Positions 1-13,700 of a stretch of DNA of 64,000 nucleotides are shown piece after piece. How positions within the stretch are numbered: the stretch's first letter is position 1; the number at the start of each line of letters is the position of its first letter. Under the pieces are notes generated by a model, which was given only the letters and a program-made list of their open reading frames with translations, was not told the origin of the DNA and made no database searches. The translations under genes were made by a program, and so were the position numbers. Origin of the DNA: Dastarcus helophoroides (lineage: Eukaryota > Arthropoda > Insecta > Coleoptera > Bothrideridae); the NCBI GenBank assembly GCA_028583605.1, contig CM053325.1, positions 45,268,987-45,332,986 of the forward strand, in the 5' to 3' direction.

Positions 1-959
1 GATAATAAACACTAAAGCACTTACGTTTTTGGATCTTTGCATGTCCGTTCAGATTAATCATTTATAATTTATTACATTATTAGAATGTGGCGTTTTGGTA
101 TTAAATAACATAATTGACTGGTTTAACCCCCGAGGATGCTGAAAAGCGAAACCAAATCCGGTCATATCAAATAGTGACATAAACATCGTGGAATTTTTAA
201 TATTTCAATATCAAAGAAGAGAAAACAAAACTAATTCAGTGTAGAGATTATGGGTCAGAGTTAGGTGGAGTCAATCTTTAAATAAATAACTAACTAGTTA
301 ATTAGAGAAAATTTAGAATGTAGCAAAGCTAAATTTCCAGATAAAAGGAAAAATGAGTAAATGAAAATTTTCTAGTAATGAATTAAAGTCCTACAAATAG
401 AAGACATATAAAAAAAAGAAAAATTTAAAAATACTTAATGATGATTAAGAATCTTGATATGTAGGATGAGGAGTTAATTTCCTGTTGGTACCGAATCCAC
501 AACCATAAACTCTGGGGGAGAAAAACGCCGGGGCAGAATGTTGAATTGCAAATTTTTGGATAAGTAAAATTAAATTTCAGGATTAAAATGAATATTTTTA
601 ATGACAAAAAAAAAGGCTCAACCCTAAGGCTAAAACCTAAATATAACAAATCAGCAACATCAAAACACAGGAAGGATTTATTTTGGGTGGAGTGAAGAAA
701 AGCATTTAGAGGTAAGCGACACATATAATCTACAATGAAGGCACCCATAAGATTTGAGCCTCTGCTCATTTGTGCCCCTCCCCTCACGAACAGCAAATTA
801 AGATAACAAACATACTAAAACATTTTGAGAAGCAGACATTTGTAAAACTCAATATTTCATCTAGGTATACCTACTAATATTTTACAGAGATAACTTTTGG
901 GCAACTGAGAAACCTAATCATCAAAGCAGAGCCAAAACAGGGTTAATATTGTGTTTTAT
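1..959. other. AT-rich DNA, no gene recognised
   Basis: No coding similarity, RNA gene or repeat boundary could be recognised. The only long reading frame (about 123 codons, minus strand, 425-796) has no domain-like composition and no supporting signals, so I treat it as chance. Confidence 0.5.
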
Positions 960-1390
960 CACCTAAAATTTTGTGTAAATAATAAAATTTTTAAGAAATT
1001 TAACATTTTGAGAAAAATACGAGATTCTAAAAAATATGGAAATTTTGAAAGATTTGATATTAAAAAAAATTAAAGAGTAAATATTTTAATAAGTTTCCAA
1101 AAAATTAGAATTTTTTAAAAGTCAGAATCTTCAAAATAAGCAAAAATTGAGAGAGTAAATTAAATTTTTGAAAAACGGCCGTAAAAAAGTTTTTGAAAAG
1201 TAAGGAATTTTAAAAAAGCAGAATATGTCAACGAAAATCGAAATTTACAACAAAAATGTCAAATATTTCAGACAATATCAAAATTTTTTAAAGAGTGGAA
1301 AAATAGTTGCAATTTTTAGATTAGAAGTTGAAATTGCGAGAAAAAGTGCAATTTCCATAAAAATGGGAATTTTAAAATAGGAGTACCTGT
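960..1390. repeat. AT-rich degenerate low-complexity tract
   Basis: The tract consists of imperfect reiterations of words such as AAAATTTTGAAA and AAAATTCTAAAAA. No exact period is preserved. It has the same texture as the tracts at 3.2-5.2, 7.1-9.9, 11.2-13.2 and 16.5-18 kb. No element boundary was found around this one. Confidence 0.6.
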
Positions 1391-1559
1391 TAAAAAATGA
1401 TATACTGTAATGATTCCTGGGATTTAAATAGACCTATTTAACCTAACTTACCTTACACAAAAACTGATACTTACAGATAGATACGCAAGACGTCAACGTT
1501 AAAAATAGGTAACCCTTTTTACGCTGTAATTTCTGATATGCAGTACAAAACGTTAGCCA

Positions 1560-2375
1560 AATTCGTTAGACAGAAATTTCTCTAAAAGTAAAATTTAAAA
1601 TTGTTCACCATTTTGCCATATTTTATAGGGAGCGCTACAAGCAGAATTTTTTTTTGATATTTCAGTTTTGATACAAAATATCGATTCTTCACACATTTTT
1701 GACGACTAAAATTTACTCTTAGTAAACCTCGTTAGAAGTGTCCGTTTGCGAGGAAAACGTGTTTTTAACATAAAATACTAGTTTATTAAAAAATCGCAAT
1801 TCCCTTACAACGAACTTTATTGTGAATAATTATTATAAGAATTCAAAATAATTGAAAACGACCCCATTTACTTTAACAGGACTCGAAATTACTACTTGAA
1901 ATCAGCTATGGTAAAGAATTGTAATTGCTATACATTCGAAATTTACATCCAAATTTTTTTAAAGTGAGAAGCAATTTTTTAAAACGTTTTAGACAATGCT
2001 TTAAACTAAATAAGAGAAGGCGGTTCCGCATCCTACACTAGGTTCGCATAATAGGGTTATCCTTTGCGAGTGGATTGAATATAAAAAAAATACAATAAAG
2101 CTCGTTTTAACAGGATTGTGAATTTTTAATGGACTTCTTATGTTAAAAGGGTTTTTTTCTTAAAAACCAACGCTTCCGGTGAATTTAACAAGGAATGAAA
2201 TTAAAAAAAAAGTATAAAGAATCGATATTTTGGGTCACAACTGACATATCAAACAAAAGCACCAAAAAAGTTAACATTTTAAATAAGCATTAAATGCTGC
2301 TTGTAGCGCTCTCTGTGAAATATGGTAAAATACTGAACAATTTTGAATTCCACACCACGAGAAATTCTTCTATGC
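1560..2375. mobile_element. Non-autonomous element with long inverted repeats
   Basis: Sequence at about 1570-1700 reappears inverted at about 2218-2370. Shared landmarks are AAAATTGTTCA, a CCATATTT block, the word AGCGCTACAAGCAG, and ATATCGATTCTT further inside. The arms are diverged and the exact ends and target duplication are not clear. No transposase is present, so this is an old foldback or MITE-type element. Its centre holds a LINE 3' fragment, which either inserted later or was captured. Confidence 0.6.
2012..2095 (+). mobile_element. LINE 3'-end fragment
   Basis: This stretch resembles the reverse complement of the 3' ends of the LINE copies at 14.5 and 54.5 kb. Shared words are GCATCCTAC, ATAATAGGGTTATCC and TTTGCGAGTGGATT, followed by an A-rich tail. 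It therefore carries the last codons and short 3' UTR of that family in plus orientation. It sits inside the inverted-repeat element at 1560-2375. Confidence 0.65.
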
Positions 2376-2399
2376 CAAAGAGTGGCCCCTTTTAGGGTC

Positions 2400-3156
2400 T
2401 TCATGAATTCGATTCAAAAGCTTATGTTGATAGCTTAAAGTGGGCAAAATTTCAAGTTGAATATAGTTTTTTTTTGTGAAGATATGACGAGTCGAATCTG
2501 CCAGTTGACTTGCTCTTGGTAATCTCGTTTATTGTGTTTAAAGGACTACGTATCATTTTTAATGTAAAATCTTTGTTATTTTCGAATATATCAACGTGTT
2601 TACACGTTTTTTTATTAAAAAAGTTGTTCAGTTGAGGTATGGTATAGATCTTACATAAAAAAATAAAGTTTTTTTTATATTCGATTATTTGGTACTTTTA
2701 CACTGGAGATTTTGCAAATCTCGATAAATACCTACTCCAAACCTTGTATCAGATGGTCTATGAATTAAAAATTAAAAGTAAATGTATAAATCTATGAAAG
2801 ATTAGGCTTGATTGTACCTCAGAAATGTATTTTAATATTAACATCAGCTTTATTAGTTTTTATTTAATATTGTAATACCTATACAGCTCGTCAGGGAAAA
2901 TGTGCTTATATTTTAGGAGGCAATTCTTTAGGTCAAAATAAAATAATAAAGTTTGTATTAAAGAGGTTCTAGAAAAGCCTTTAAGGGACCTGGAGCACTT
3001 CGAAAATGACACAGCAAATGTGTTTTTTCTAAATATCTTGGAGCTTATTAAAGATCCATCGATAAAATTTTGCATACACAAATAAATTTTTACTGCAAAT
3101 CCCTTGATAGTATTAAAAAACTTAAGTCACCACCAAAGATGTGGAACCAAGGAGGC
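2400..3156. other. No gene recognised
   Basis: Unassigned AT-rich DNA. A 73-codon minus-strand frame at 2860-3081 has no recognisable family features. No repeat boundary was identified. Confidence 0.45.
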
Positions 3157-3164
3157 ATCAATAA

Positions 3165-5327
3165 CAGTGGCCTAGCATAGATTGTGGCCACCCGGGACCA
3201 ACCTTAAATTTACCGCCCCACTTGATTTACAATTTTTTTCAAAATTACATGACCTGAATATTTCAGATTTAATTTAATTTAAATTTCCTTATTCCTTAAT
3301 ATTTTTTTAATCGCTCACCCGCTCAAATATCCGCATTTGCAAAAACACTTCTAATTTTTGATTTGTTTAACTTTCGACTTAAAATTGGCAATCCAAAATT
3401 TTTACTTTTTTTAAAATTATTTTTTACTTTGGAAATTGTTAGACTGAAAAATTCGAATATTTTTATCTAATTTCGAAATTTTAAAATTGCTATTTTTCTA
3501 GATTTTGAGTTTTAATCAGAAATTCCGACTTTTTTGGCGAAACTAGGCTTAAAATTTGAATTTGAAATTTCAAAAGAAATCATTATTTCAAAAATAATTT
3601 GGTTTTGATTTTAAATTCGAACGGTTAAAAAAGAAAGAACAGTTTCAAAGGTTGGAAATTCAGGAAAAAGTAAAAAGTTAAAAAAATCTAAATTTATACC
3701 AAAAATGTTTAATTAATAAATATTTCAATTTTAAAATCTAAACTCCGATTATTATAGCTTTGCTTTTCTTTTACATTTTACTTTAGTGTATGTAAATTCC
3801 GATTTGTTGTTCAAAATTTGGAATTAAAACTTATTTTGTGACGTTCAAGAGAAATATTCGACCTGTTATAATTAAACCCGAAATGGCATAAAAGAAAGTG
3901 AAATTAAAATTTGAAAATCGAATTTTAAAGAAAAATGTATAAAATGTCTAATTAAATGTCAAAATTTTAAAAAGAATTTCATTCTTTAAAAAATAAAAAT
4001 GTATAATTTTCATTAAAAAAAAAGTTAAATTTTTAAAAATAAATTTAAATTTTAAGCTGAATATCAAGAATTTTCAGTTTAGATTTCATATTTTTTAAAA
4101 ATTAAAATTTAAATTTTAAATCTAAATTTCGAAGATTATTTAGAAATTTATTTTTAATAACATTTCAATTATTTTCTCGCAATTTTAAATTTTTAAAAAT
4201 GTATTAACCAGGATTAAATAACAAAAGAGAAAGAAATATAAGATTTATAAAACAGAATTTTAAAATTTAAATAAAAATAGTTGAAATTTTAAAAAACGTT
4301 ATAAAATAGAGTTTACAGTCAAAATACTAATAATTTTTAAGGATTGTTTTTTCTGAGTCTTTATTTTTTCTTTTATACTAAGAGTATAATAAAAAATTCA
4401 AATCTACATTGGATATTTTGAGAAAAATAGAAAAGTGAGACAAAATTCTGATTTTATAAATCAAAATTTCTTGAATTTTCAAGTTGTCCGTCAAAAGTCA
4501 ATTTGTATTTTAAAATCACGAAAAAAATCTTAATTTTAAGATGAAAGTCGAAATTTTGAAATTCCAGTAATAAGCAAGAATTAAAGAGTTTCAGCTAAAA
4601 TATCGGGAAAAAATTTACAAAATTTGGAAAAAAAGTCAAAATTTTAGTAAAAATCAAAAAGTGATAAGTTTCACATTTGAATTTTAATTTTGCATCAACA
4701 TTTTTGAAAAATAATAAGTTTTATCTTTAATTTATAATTTGGTATCGAAATTTCGTTTCAAGTTTAAATTTCGACATTTCAAAAAAATCTTGAAATTTTG
4801 AGAGGAGGTTAGAAATTTTGAGAGAAAAGACACATTTATTAAAAAAATATATTCAAAGTTTGAGCCTACAAAACACATTTTAGAAAAAAAAGGTACAAAC
4901 TGCAAGTTAAATTTAGAATACTGCGAAAAAGTGTAAATTTAGAAAAATATTCTTAAACTAATACCTATTTTTTTGGGATCTATTTTGAGTTTAAAATTCT
5001 AATTTCAAAGTTTTTCTCGTTTTGCCTTTTTATAGAAATCTTGGCTCTTTTATAAATTTCAAATAAAATGTCAACATTTTGATAAAACGTTGGAATAGTG
5101 GGACTTTTTAAAAAAAATCTTAATTTCCTTGGAACTCGAAAAGAGATGTCAAATAATTAAGGTAAAGATATCATAACAATTAGAATTAAAGAGAAGAGAA
5201 CTTAAACGAAATAAAAATTTGGTGATTTAAGTTAAAGTTGTTAAATTAAATATAAAAAAATTGCCGCCCCCACATATGTGCCGCCCGGGACCATGCCTCC
5301 TTTTGCCTCCCACAGGCAACGCCATTG
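3165..5327. mobile_element. hAT-like non-autonomous element filled with AT-rich DNA
   Basis: The left end begins CAGTGGCCTAGC and the right end finishes GCAACGCCATTG, with an inner inverted match around CCCGGGACC (3191 and 5285) and GGCGG/CCGCC words. The flanking 8 bases are ATCAATAA on the left and GTCGATGA on the right: 5 of 8 match and all three differences are A/G transitions, as expected of a decayed 8-bp target duplication. Short CAGTGGCG-type ends with 8-bp duplications are typical of hAT elements. The interior (about 3230-5240) is almost wholly degenerate AT-rich low-complexity DNA with no transposase. Confidence 0.6.
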
Positions 5328-5329
5328 GT

Positions 5330-7090
5330 CGATGAAAAAAATGAACAAATTTTCCAAAATTACCAATTTGTAGCATAAAATAATCTTTTGTGGAAAATTT
5401 TATCGATGTAACTTGGATAGTGCCTGTGATACTTGGTAAAATTAATTTGTTGGACTCATTATCAAAGCGCTCCAGCTCCAGGTATCACTCTTTCGCCCAC
5501 ATATGTGGTACGAAATAAAAATTATAGCGGATAAATGGTTTTCGGTAAAGTGACATTGTTCAAAAAAAATCCTAATTTTCAACAACAAAAATTTATAATG
5601 TCCAAAAACTGTCGAAGGCTGGAGAAAAAATTAAAATTATGAAAAAAACTGAGATCTTCAAAAACATGCAGAAATTTCTAAAAAAAAACTCTAGAATTGA
5701 CGATAAAAGCCGAAAATTTTATACTCCCATTCTTTTTCTCAAATTGTTAAGGTAAGAATTAAAAATTTTCATACAAACATGCATTTGGTATTGGTCGAAT
5801 TTCGAACACAAGCGATGCTGCTTAGGTATAATAATTCAATAATGGTTACTGAATATTCATTATCATTTCTGTGTGAGCTTTTAATTTGTAATGCTTTTTG
5901 GTTTAATCATGCATGCGATTTATCTGTTTCTATAAAGATAATGCAATTAATCCCTGGACTTGAAACAACGCGCTGTACAACTATGTAGGCGTTTGATTAC
6001 CTCTCGATACAGCATAAATTTAGATCAAATGAATTATTTTTCCGAGATAATGCATTTTTAAATAAACAAACAACAAAAAATGCGAAACATTGTTATCGAT
6101 CTGCATCAACTTTGAGATAGGTTATTAATTGCATCTCCACGCACGTGTTTTTTTATAGATAAGATACGCATCTAAAAAATTTTTCAAACATCTTTTTTTA
6201 TTAGTATGTAGAGTATGTACAAATGGCAAATTTTGCCCCAGCTTATTCGAAGCAATAGTTCGGTACTAATAAATTACTAATAGTTTTAATTTGTATCACA
6301 ACAAAAATGTCAGGATAAAGATAAGAACGAAATTATTTACATTAAATACACTATCAGATTTGTTATTGCATATCACTGAAATAAAATTCTACATATTGTT
6401 ATAATAGATAAATATAAATTTCAACATGTATTGTCTGTTTTGCGCATCTTGAAAATAATTTATCGACGATTTTACTCAATTCCATCTTATTTCTAGAATT
6501 AAGTTGGAACATAACCAATTTCAAATCATTGACATTTCCAACCGTTACATCGTGGAATTCTTTAATATTTATAACTATTAAACTATATTACGATAAAAAC
6601 GCAACAGAAATTAAAAATTCCACAATGTCTCGATAAATATTTGTTAACACCGAACCAGGTTTCCCATTATTGCATCATCGGCGATTATACCAACAATTTG
6701 TTTAGCCGTTATTATGCTAACAAGCTCCTCATTTTTCAATAAATTTTTAATATAAAAAATCCCATTGTTATTCATTATGAATGATGTCTTGTCACATATG
6801 GTTAATGAATTAACGTAAATAACCCATTTTTTATTACAAGAAGTAGAGAAAAACAAAAATTGCATTAAAATTTATTCGCTTTTTAGGGTGAATATTTTGG
6901 AGGCATAGAAGCAAATATAATAAACTGGTTTTTCATGAATAATTTAATTTAATATATAAAAATAATAATAATAATAATCAAGGTTCAATTATAATATACT
7001 ATTGAAGTGGATTGGTCTAATACTAGCATCACTTGTGGTTGAAAATTGAAATTATTTTTCATATAGTTACTACCTACCTACCTTCAGGAT
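5330..7090. other. No gene recognised
   Basis: AT-rich DNA without recognisable coding sequence. Short frames at 5779-5988 (+) and 6644-6865 (-) have no family signature. A small (AAT)n microsatellite lies near 6960-6978. Confidence 0.45.
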
Positions 7091-7099
7091 TGAGGACAG

Positions 7100-9950
7100 G
7101 TGTGAGAGTATGAAAATTTCGACATTTTTTTGTGAAAAACTCAGTTTTTTTTTCATAACTTCGACATTTTCTCGTAATTTCGACTTGTGAACATGAATTT
7201 TTGTTGTTGAATTAGAAATTTTTAAGAATGTGACTTTCTTAAAAAAATCCTACTTAAAAAAAACATATTTTTCGATAACTTCAACTTTCTCTTTCAATAT
7301 TTAGTTATTTTTGAAAATTGACGTTTTCAAAATTTTAATTTTTTCTCAAATTGTTAATTTAATTTCGAATAAATGTTTATCAATTTTATTTAACATCTCT
7401 GTAATCCTGTTTATAGATATTTAAACTTTTATTAATAAAAGTGACAATATTCTGAAACATTTTTTGAAATATGATCACGTGATATGTAAATTTATTTAAA
7501 AAGTCACTTCATAACAGTTGAAAATTGGTTAGTTTATTTTACATAGAAGAGGAAAAAAGTGAAAATAGAAGAACAAAATTAGTCATGAAAAAAATTTTTC
7601 AATAAATTATGAAAATTTAAAAAATATAAAAATGTAAAAAAAGGTTGTAGGACTGGACATCGATATTTTGGTCTCGTTTAAGCTCGTCAGTAGTGCATTA
7701 TATGGAGCCGCCGAAAAGTCTTCAGCTTAGTAGTTAGAAGCACTCACCATTTGTGGAGTCCGTTCGTTTCGTTAAAGAAATATGATTATTTTTCATGGTC
7801 CAACAAAAGTCCACCATGAAGAATGAATACACTTAATAAATATTTTGTTTTTTCTTGAGTATTTCGACTTTTTCTCAAAATTTCGACTTGTTTTGGAAAC
7901 CTTGGAAAATTTTTCATTCATACTTTTTTTAAGTTTTCGACTTTATTTGGAAAACTTCGATCTTTAAAATTTTTACTTGCTTCAAACTTTCTATTCTTTT
8001 CAAAATTTTGACTTTTTTTCGGAGTTTCGACTTAATCTGAAAATTCAGAACAATTTATTTTTAATTTTTCTATTTATAAGACTTTTGAGGTTTTTCAAAA
8101 CTTCAACTTTTTCTCGAAATTTTTATTTTGTTGCACTTTTTTTCAGAATATTTTGCTTTATTGAAAATTTTGACTTTTTTAAAAATTTCGTCATTTTTCC
8201 AAATTTTTGATTTTCCAAGTTTTTTTTTAAATTTTACATTTTTTTTGAAAATTTTCACTCTTTTAAAAATGTTAGCTTTTTTCGAAATTTTGTATTTTTT
8301 AAAATTTTCAGTTTTTCAAATTCTTCTCTCTTTCTCTTCTCGCGTCTTATCCTCGGTGGACGTTGACGACTACTGTGGTCCATCTAATTTTATTTGCTGC
8401 AGCAGCCTGAAACAGCTTTATAGATGTCATTCCTGTCCGTTGCCTTAGGGTTTTCAACCACGATATTTGTCGTCTTTCAGGGCCTCTCTTGCCGTTAAAC
8501 TTGCCTTGCATGATAAGCTCTAGTACAGTATATTTCTGATTTAGCCTTACACGTCCAAAGTATGAAAGTTTGCGTTTTTTGACTTTTTTTCGAAGATTGA
8601 CTTATTTGAAAATGCAGCTTTTTTAAATATTTTCAATTTTTCTTGAAAACTTCCACCTCTTTAACATTTCTAGTTTAATATTTTCGATTTTTTCAAAATA
8701 TCGGCCTTTTCGATATTTTTTGAAAATTTTGACCAGAAGTTTTCAATCGTATTGAAAATTTTGACTTTCTTTGAAAATTTCTAAGTTTCCAGTTTTTCAA
8801 AAATTTAATTGTAAGTTCCGTTTTTTCATATTTCCACTCATTCTAAATTCTGGATCCGAATTTTCTTTAAAATGTCTGCTTTTAATTGAAATTTAAATTT
8901 TTTTGTAAACTTTATTATTTGAAAAATATTACTTTTAACAATTCTGTATTTTCTTAAAAATTGTTATTTATATACTTTTGAAAATTTTAATTTTTTATCA
9001 ATTTTGATTTAAAATTTCTTTTTATTTTTTCAGCTTTGTGACTTTAGACTCCTGAAAATTTGAATTTATTTTTAGAAATGTGTCGACTTTTTTTCATTTT
9101 TCCACTTTTTTCAAATTCGATTTCCGTCTTTTTCAAAATTTTATCTTTATTAAAGTTGTTCACCTTTCGTAAAAATTTTCACCTTTTTAAGTTAGATTTT
9201 GACAAAATTTTAACCTTTTCACTATTTTCACTTTTTTGAAAATTTCTACTCTTATTTGGAAATTTGCGCTTTTCTCGAAAATGTTATTTTTTTTGGAGAA
9301 GAGAGGTCATTTCGCTTATTCTCCCATTTTTTATTTCATTGCAAAACCTTGACTTTGAAAATTCCTTTCTTTTTTTAATATTTTTTTTAAATTTTACTTT
9401 ATTTTTATTCCTTTTCTGAAAATGTTGACTCTGTAAAATTTAGGTTTGTTAAAACATTTCACCTTATTAAAAACATTTACTTAATTTTTGTGAAAATGTA
9501 CATATACTTTTTTAAATTTTCGAAAAATTTAAATTTTTCAGATATTTGACTTTTTTTGTTTTAAAATTTTGTCTTTTTTTTCCAAATTTTCATGTTTTCT
9601 TTTAAATTAAACTTTTTGAAATATTTGAGTCTTTTTGAAAATATCAACTTCGAATATTTCGAATTTTTACTTAATCTTCACTTTTTTAAATGCCAATCAT
9701 TTTATAAATTTTTTACTTTTTCTCGAAACTTTGACTTTTTAAAAACCACAATTTCGAAATTTGGGATGCTTCCAAATGTCAGCTTTTTTCGGTTTTTTAA
9801 ACATTTAAACCTTTTGCCTTGTTTTAAATATTATCTCTTTAAAATGTCCACCTTTTAAGTTTTTTTAAATTTTGCCTTTCCGACTTTTCAAAATTTCGCT
9901 TTGTTCGAACAAAACTGTTTTTAAAATTCTAATTTTTGGTTTATAATAGA
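7100..9950. repeat. T-rich degenerate low-complexity tract
   Basis: The plus strand is strongly T-rich, with endlessly varied copies of a word of about 20 bases resembling GACTTTTTTCGAAAATTTTC. Stop-poor frames within it (7977-8210, 8128-8448, 9592-9858) read as Phe/Leu/Ser-rich strings and are artefacts of composition. The tract is interrupted by a LINE fragment (about 8336-8580) and by less repetitive DNA at 7630-7800. Confidence 0.65.
8336..8580 (-). mobile_element. LINE C-terminal fragment
   Basis: Read on the minus strand, this patch of balanced base composition encodes a typical LINE C-terminal tail: a YFGRV-like start, then LIMQGK, a basic GKRGPERR stretch, SWLKTLRQ and LFQAAANK. The order 'LI.QGKI.G.R..GRRR.SWLKNLR' is a known ending of insect non-LTR retrotransposon ORFs. 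It is in-frame for most of its length but cut off on both sides by the T-rich tract. It is not the same family as the copies at 14.5 and 54.5 kb. Confidence 0.7.
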
Positions 9951-9959
9951 AAATTTTAA

Positions 9960-10640
9960 AATTTTCAATATTCAGTGAAATATCTTTTCCCACCACGCTT
10001 AGAACTTAAAACTCTTGAAATCGACTGAGTACATATTTAGTAATTTCTTTTATACTTTTATTCCTTGATACCTTTTTTTCCTTTAGGCTTTTAAATATTA
10101 AAATCGCCCAAGTATGTGCTCTATTATTTATTTCATTGTTTATACAAAATTTTGGATTAAGAAATGATTATTTTTAATATTTCCTTACCAAATTTGATAC
10201 CCCTTATTACTTCCTTAGGATTTGAATTAATAAAGTTGCCGAAGTACTGGTTTCATTATTTCTTTCATAGATTATTTACACAAAGTTGAAGTTTATAAGA
10301 CGCATTAATAACTTTGTTTTATACCAGGCTTGCAATTCGAGTTCACCCTCTTTTACGCCTTTAGGGGCTGAAAAAAAAACGACTAAACACGAGTCTAATA
10401 GTTTTTCTCGAAGATTATTTATAACAAAATTTAGATTTTAAAATGCATTTTTAACTATGTTTTATGCTAATTTTAAAATTTTAGTTTATCCCCTTTTTAC
10501 CACCTTAGCAGACGAATTTCCAGAAATTCTTTCTTATTGCTTATTGTGTAAATAAGCCATGAAAAGAATCTTCTGTTCAAATTTCATGCTTCTGACTCCA
10601 ATAGTTAGGGTTGTGCGTTGATGATTAGGTTTTCCACTAA
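9960..10640. repeat. Decayed minisatellite, unit about 170 bp
   Basis: Successive segments repeat the same word order: CCTTTAGG or CTTAGG, a GAATT stretch, CATTATTTCTTTCATAG-like, TTTACACAAA, then TAAAATGCATT-like and a CCCCTTTT run. I see about four diverged units. The last one ends in TTAGGGTTGTGCGTTGATGA, which resembles the end of a widespread insect repeat (recalled, not checked). No coding sequence. Confidence 0.5.
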
Positions 10641-10703
10641 ATCAAAAGTTATTTTTTGCAAAATTAGTGTAGATAATAAATATTTAAGTAAGCCTCTCTA
10701 GAT

Positions 10704-13700
10704 CAGGGATGAGCAATCTTTTGTTACAGCGAGCTAACTACAATATTAAAAATTTTGCGCGGGCCGCATATGAGGAAAATATGAAGGCTAGATTAGATTA
10801 GATGATTAACAATAATTATTATATTTCTATTAACAAAACAAAAATAACAAAAGTACTATAACGATTAACTAAATAAAATACATAATAAAAATAGAAAGAG
10901 GGAAATTATTATGGGAAAAAAATTTCAAACAAACTCTAAAGAGAATTTTGCAGTTGCTTCTTTGCCAAATTTGCCACAGCAACTCGCACAGAACTTTCCA
11001 GTCGTACGTTATTTAATCTGGATCTGTGGACTCTTTTAACTATTTCCACTACGCAAACATAAGTTCTTCCAAAATCATAGGCTTAATTAGAATAGGCCAA
11101 GCGCCCCACCCTGCCCTATTCTGGTTCATGCTGCAAAGTGAAAATTTATATGTATTCACTAGGGGGACTTTCCAATTCCGCAAAATTCATCCTTTCCTTA
11201 AAACATTTTTTCGAAATTTCTAACTTTTTCTCAATTTTTTTTTTACAAAATTTGTATTTTTCTTTTAAAATTTCGCATTTATTCATAAAATTCGATTTTT
11301 TTTATCAAACATAACTATCAAAATATTGAATTGAAAAGTTGGTTGTTTTTTTTTTCTGAAATTTAGCCATTTCTCTAAATTTGACTTTTCTGAAAATTTC
11401 GACTTTTTTTAATTCTGAAAATTTCAGCTTGTTTATTAATATTTGCCTTTTCCTCAAAATTTGGTTGCTCTTCTGATAAAAAAGTATAGATTTTGGAATT
11501 TATGAAAGGAAAAAAATTACGAAGAAAGTTTCTTTGTAAATTTCAACTCTTTTTTTTTAATCCAAATTTCTGGAAGTTTCAACTTGTTTGTCAAAATTTC
11601 GATGTATATCACTATATTTGAAATTTTCCCATTGAGGTAAGGTAGGGCGCCTGTTTTCCTCTGAGTTGAGGAATCAAGAGAAAGGAAATATTCGATTTTT
11701 TTCTTAAAATTTGCTTTTTCTAAATTTCGATAAAATCTGGTTCTTTCTGGAAAATTTCGGAATTTCACTGAGATTAAACTTTTTTCTCAAAATTTAGAAC
11801 TATTTCTCAAAAGTTCTGTAGTCTTTTTCTCGGGGTTTTGACTATCTTTTTTTAATTTCGACTTTTTTTTAAATTGAGTTTCTTGGAAAAATTTTTGGTC
11901 CATTTCAAAGTTTTTTAAAAGTTTGCTTTTCTTCTAAACTCCGTTATTTTTCTGAACATTTAGCTGAAAGTGTCGATCTTTTAGATTCTGATTTTTTTTA
12001 GAAATTTTGCATGGTTTCTTAAATTTTGCGATTTTCAGAAAATCTTTATTTTTGTCTTAGTATCCGATATTTAATATTTCTATAAGTTTTCATTTTCCTG
12101 GTAAATTCGTCTTTTTATTTCAAAATTTTGAATTTTTCTAAAATAGTTTTTACATAAAATTCGCTTGTATCTCAAAATTAGTTTTTTTTTTATTTCGATT
12201 TTATTCTCAAAATCCTACTCTTTGGACTTTTTCAAAAATGGTTTATTTATTTCAAAATTTGTTTTTGAATATATTTTTTAACAAATTACCACTTTTAACT
12301 CAAATGGTTTTATGGTTCTGAAAATGTTCACAAAATGTTCAAAATATTGCGAAAAATATTTTTGTGGATTCCGAGAAAAATATTTCTTGTAAATTCAACA
12401 TCTTTATTGAGTTATACATTTTGGGAACAATGTTTTCGAAAATTGCGATTTTCTTTCTCAAAATTCGTCTTTTTCTGAAAATTGCGCCTGTTCACGAAAA
12501 TGGATTTTTACAAATTTTGACTCTTTCGAATTATACACAATTCTCGAGTTTTCGAGAAAGGTTAGGTTTTTATTTTTAGTATGATTTATTAAAAATTCCA
12601 ATTTTTCCAATTTCCCTGTTAAAATTGGACTTTTGAAAATTTTAAATATTTTTTCTGAAAATTGCAATATAATTTTCAAATACCATGATTTTTTTTCGAA
12701 GTCATTGTTTTTTCTGATTTTTTTTTAAATTTCATTCCCGGTAATTTCAACTTGTCTGAATATCATCTTTTTTTCCAAATTTTGACTTTTATCTCAAATT
12801 TCGATATTATCTGTTTTTGGATATTTCCATTTAAAATTAATTTTTTTTCTGAAGATTTAGACTTTTTCACAAAATTCTTTTATTTTTGTAAAATTAAATG
12901 AAAATTTTAATAGAAATTTAAAAATCTAAGAACAATATTTTCAGGAGATTTTGAGAAAAAGATTTCTTGAAAACTTTCAGAAATATGGCAAAATTGAAAT
13001 AAAATAAAAATTCTGAAAAAATATTTTCAAAAGTTGCATTTATTTTACCTTGTTGAAAATTACCACATTTTTAATAAAAATTGACCTTTGGAAATTTCGT
13101 CTTTTTTGTATTTTCAGTTCTTCGAAATTTCGACAATTCTTAAAGTTCTTTGATAGGTTTTTTCTTAAGATTGGGCTTTTTCGAAATTTCGACTTTAATC
13201 TGAAAGTGCGACTTCCCCAGTTCTGTACTTTTTAGTGAAAATACACATTTGTCAGGCACAAGGTGTTTTTTTTGTCCATGAATTTTTCAGAATGATTGTT
13301 GACTACGCTGATGTCCAAAATATTTTATGGTTTGCATTGCATTCCTGACTAATCATGTAGGTTATTTTACTAGAATTTTTGAATGTCCTTATTGTCAAAT
13401 TTAAGCCTTAAATTGGTGCTGTTTTGTAAATCTATTAATTCTATTTGTGCTCATTTGGAACTGTTTTTGTGAACTATATTAAATGACCAAGAAAAAAATA
13501 CGGAAACTACGAGCAATTTCTTCGGATCGAAATATTTTAAATCTCGGTTAAAATTGGTTTATTAGGTTTTGAATTTCCAGGCCACATTAACTTCTTTCTG
13601 AAGGAGTTTGTTTTCTTAAGCATTGAAAATGTTGCGTGTTTTTTGACAACATATATTTCTTTCATATGCTAAGTTTTTTTTTCGTCAATTTTTTTGACAT

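Noticed and set aside
7977..9858. Reading frames of 77, 106 and 88 codons in the T-rich tract
   Set aside because: They translate to Phe/Leu/Ser-rich strings caused by T runs and have no domain, start context or conservation cue.
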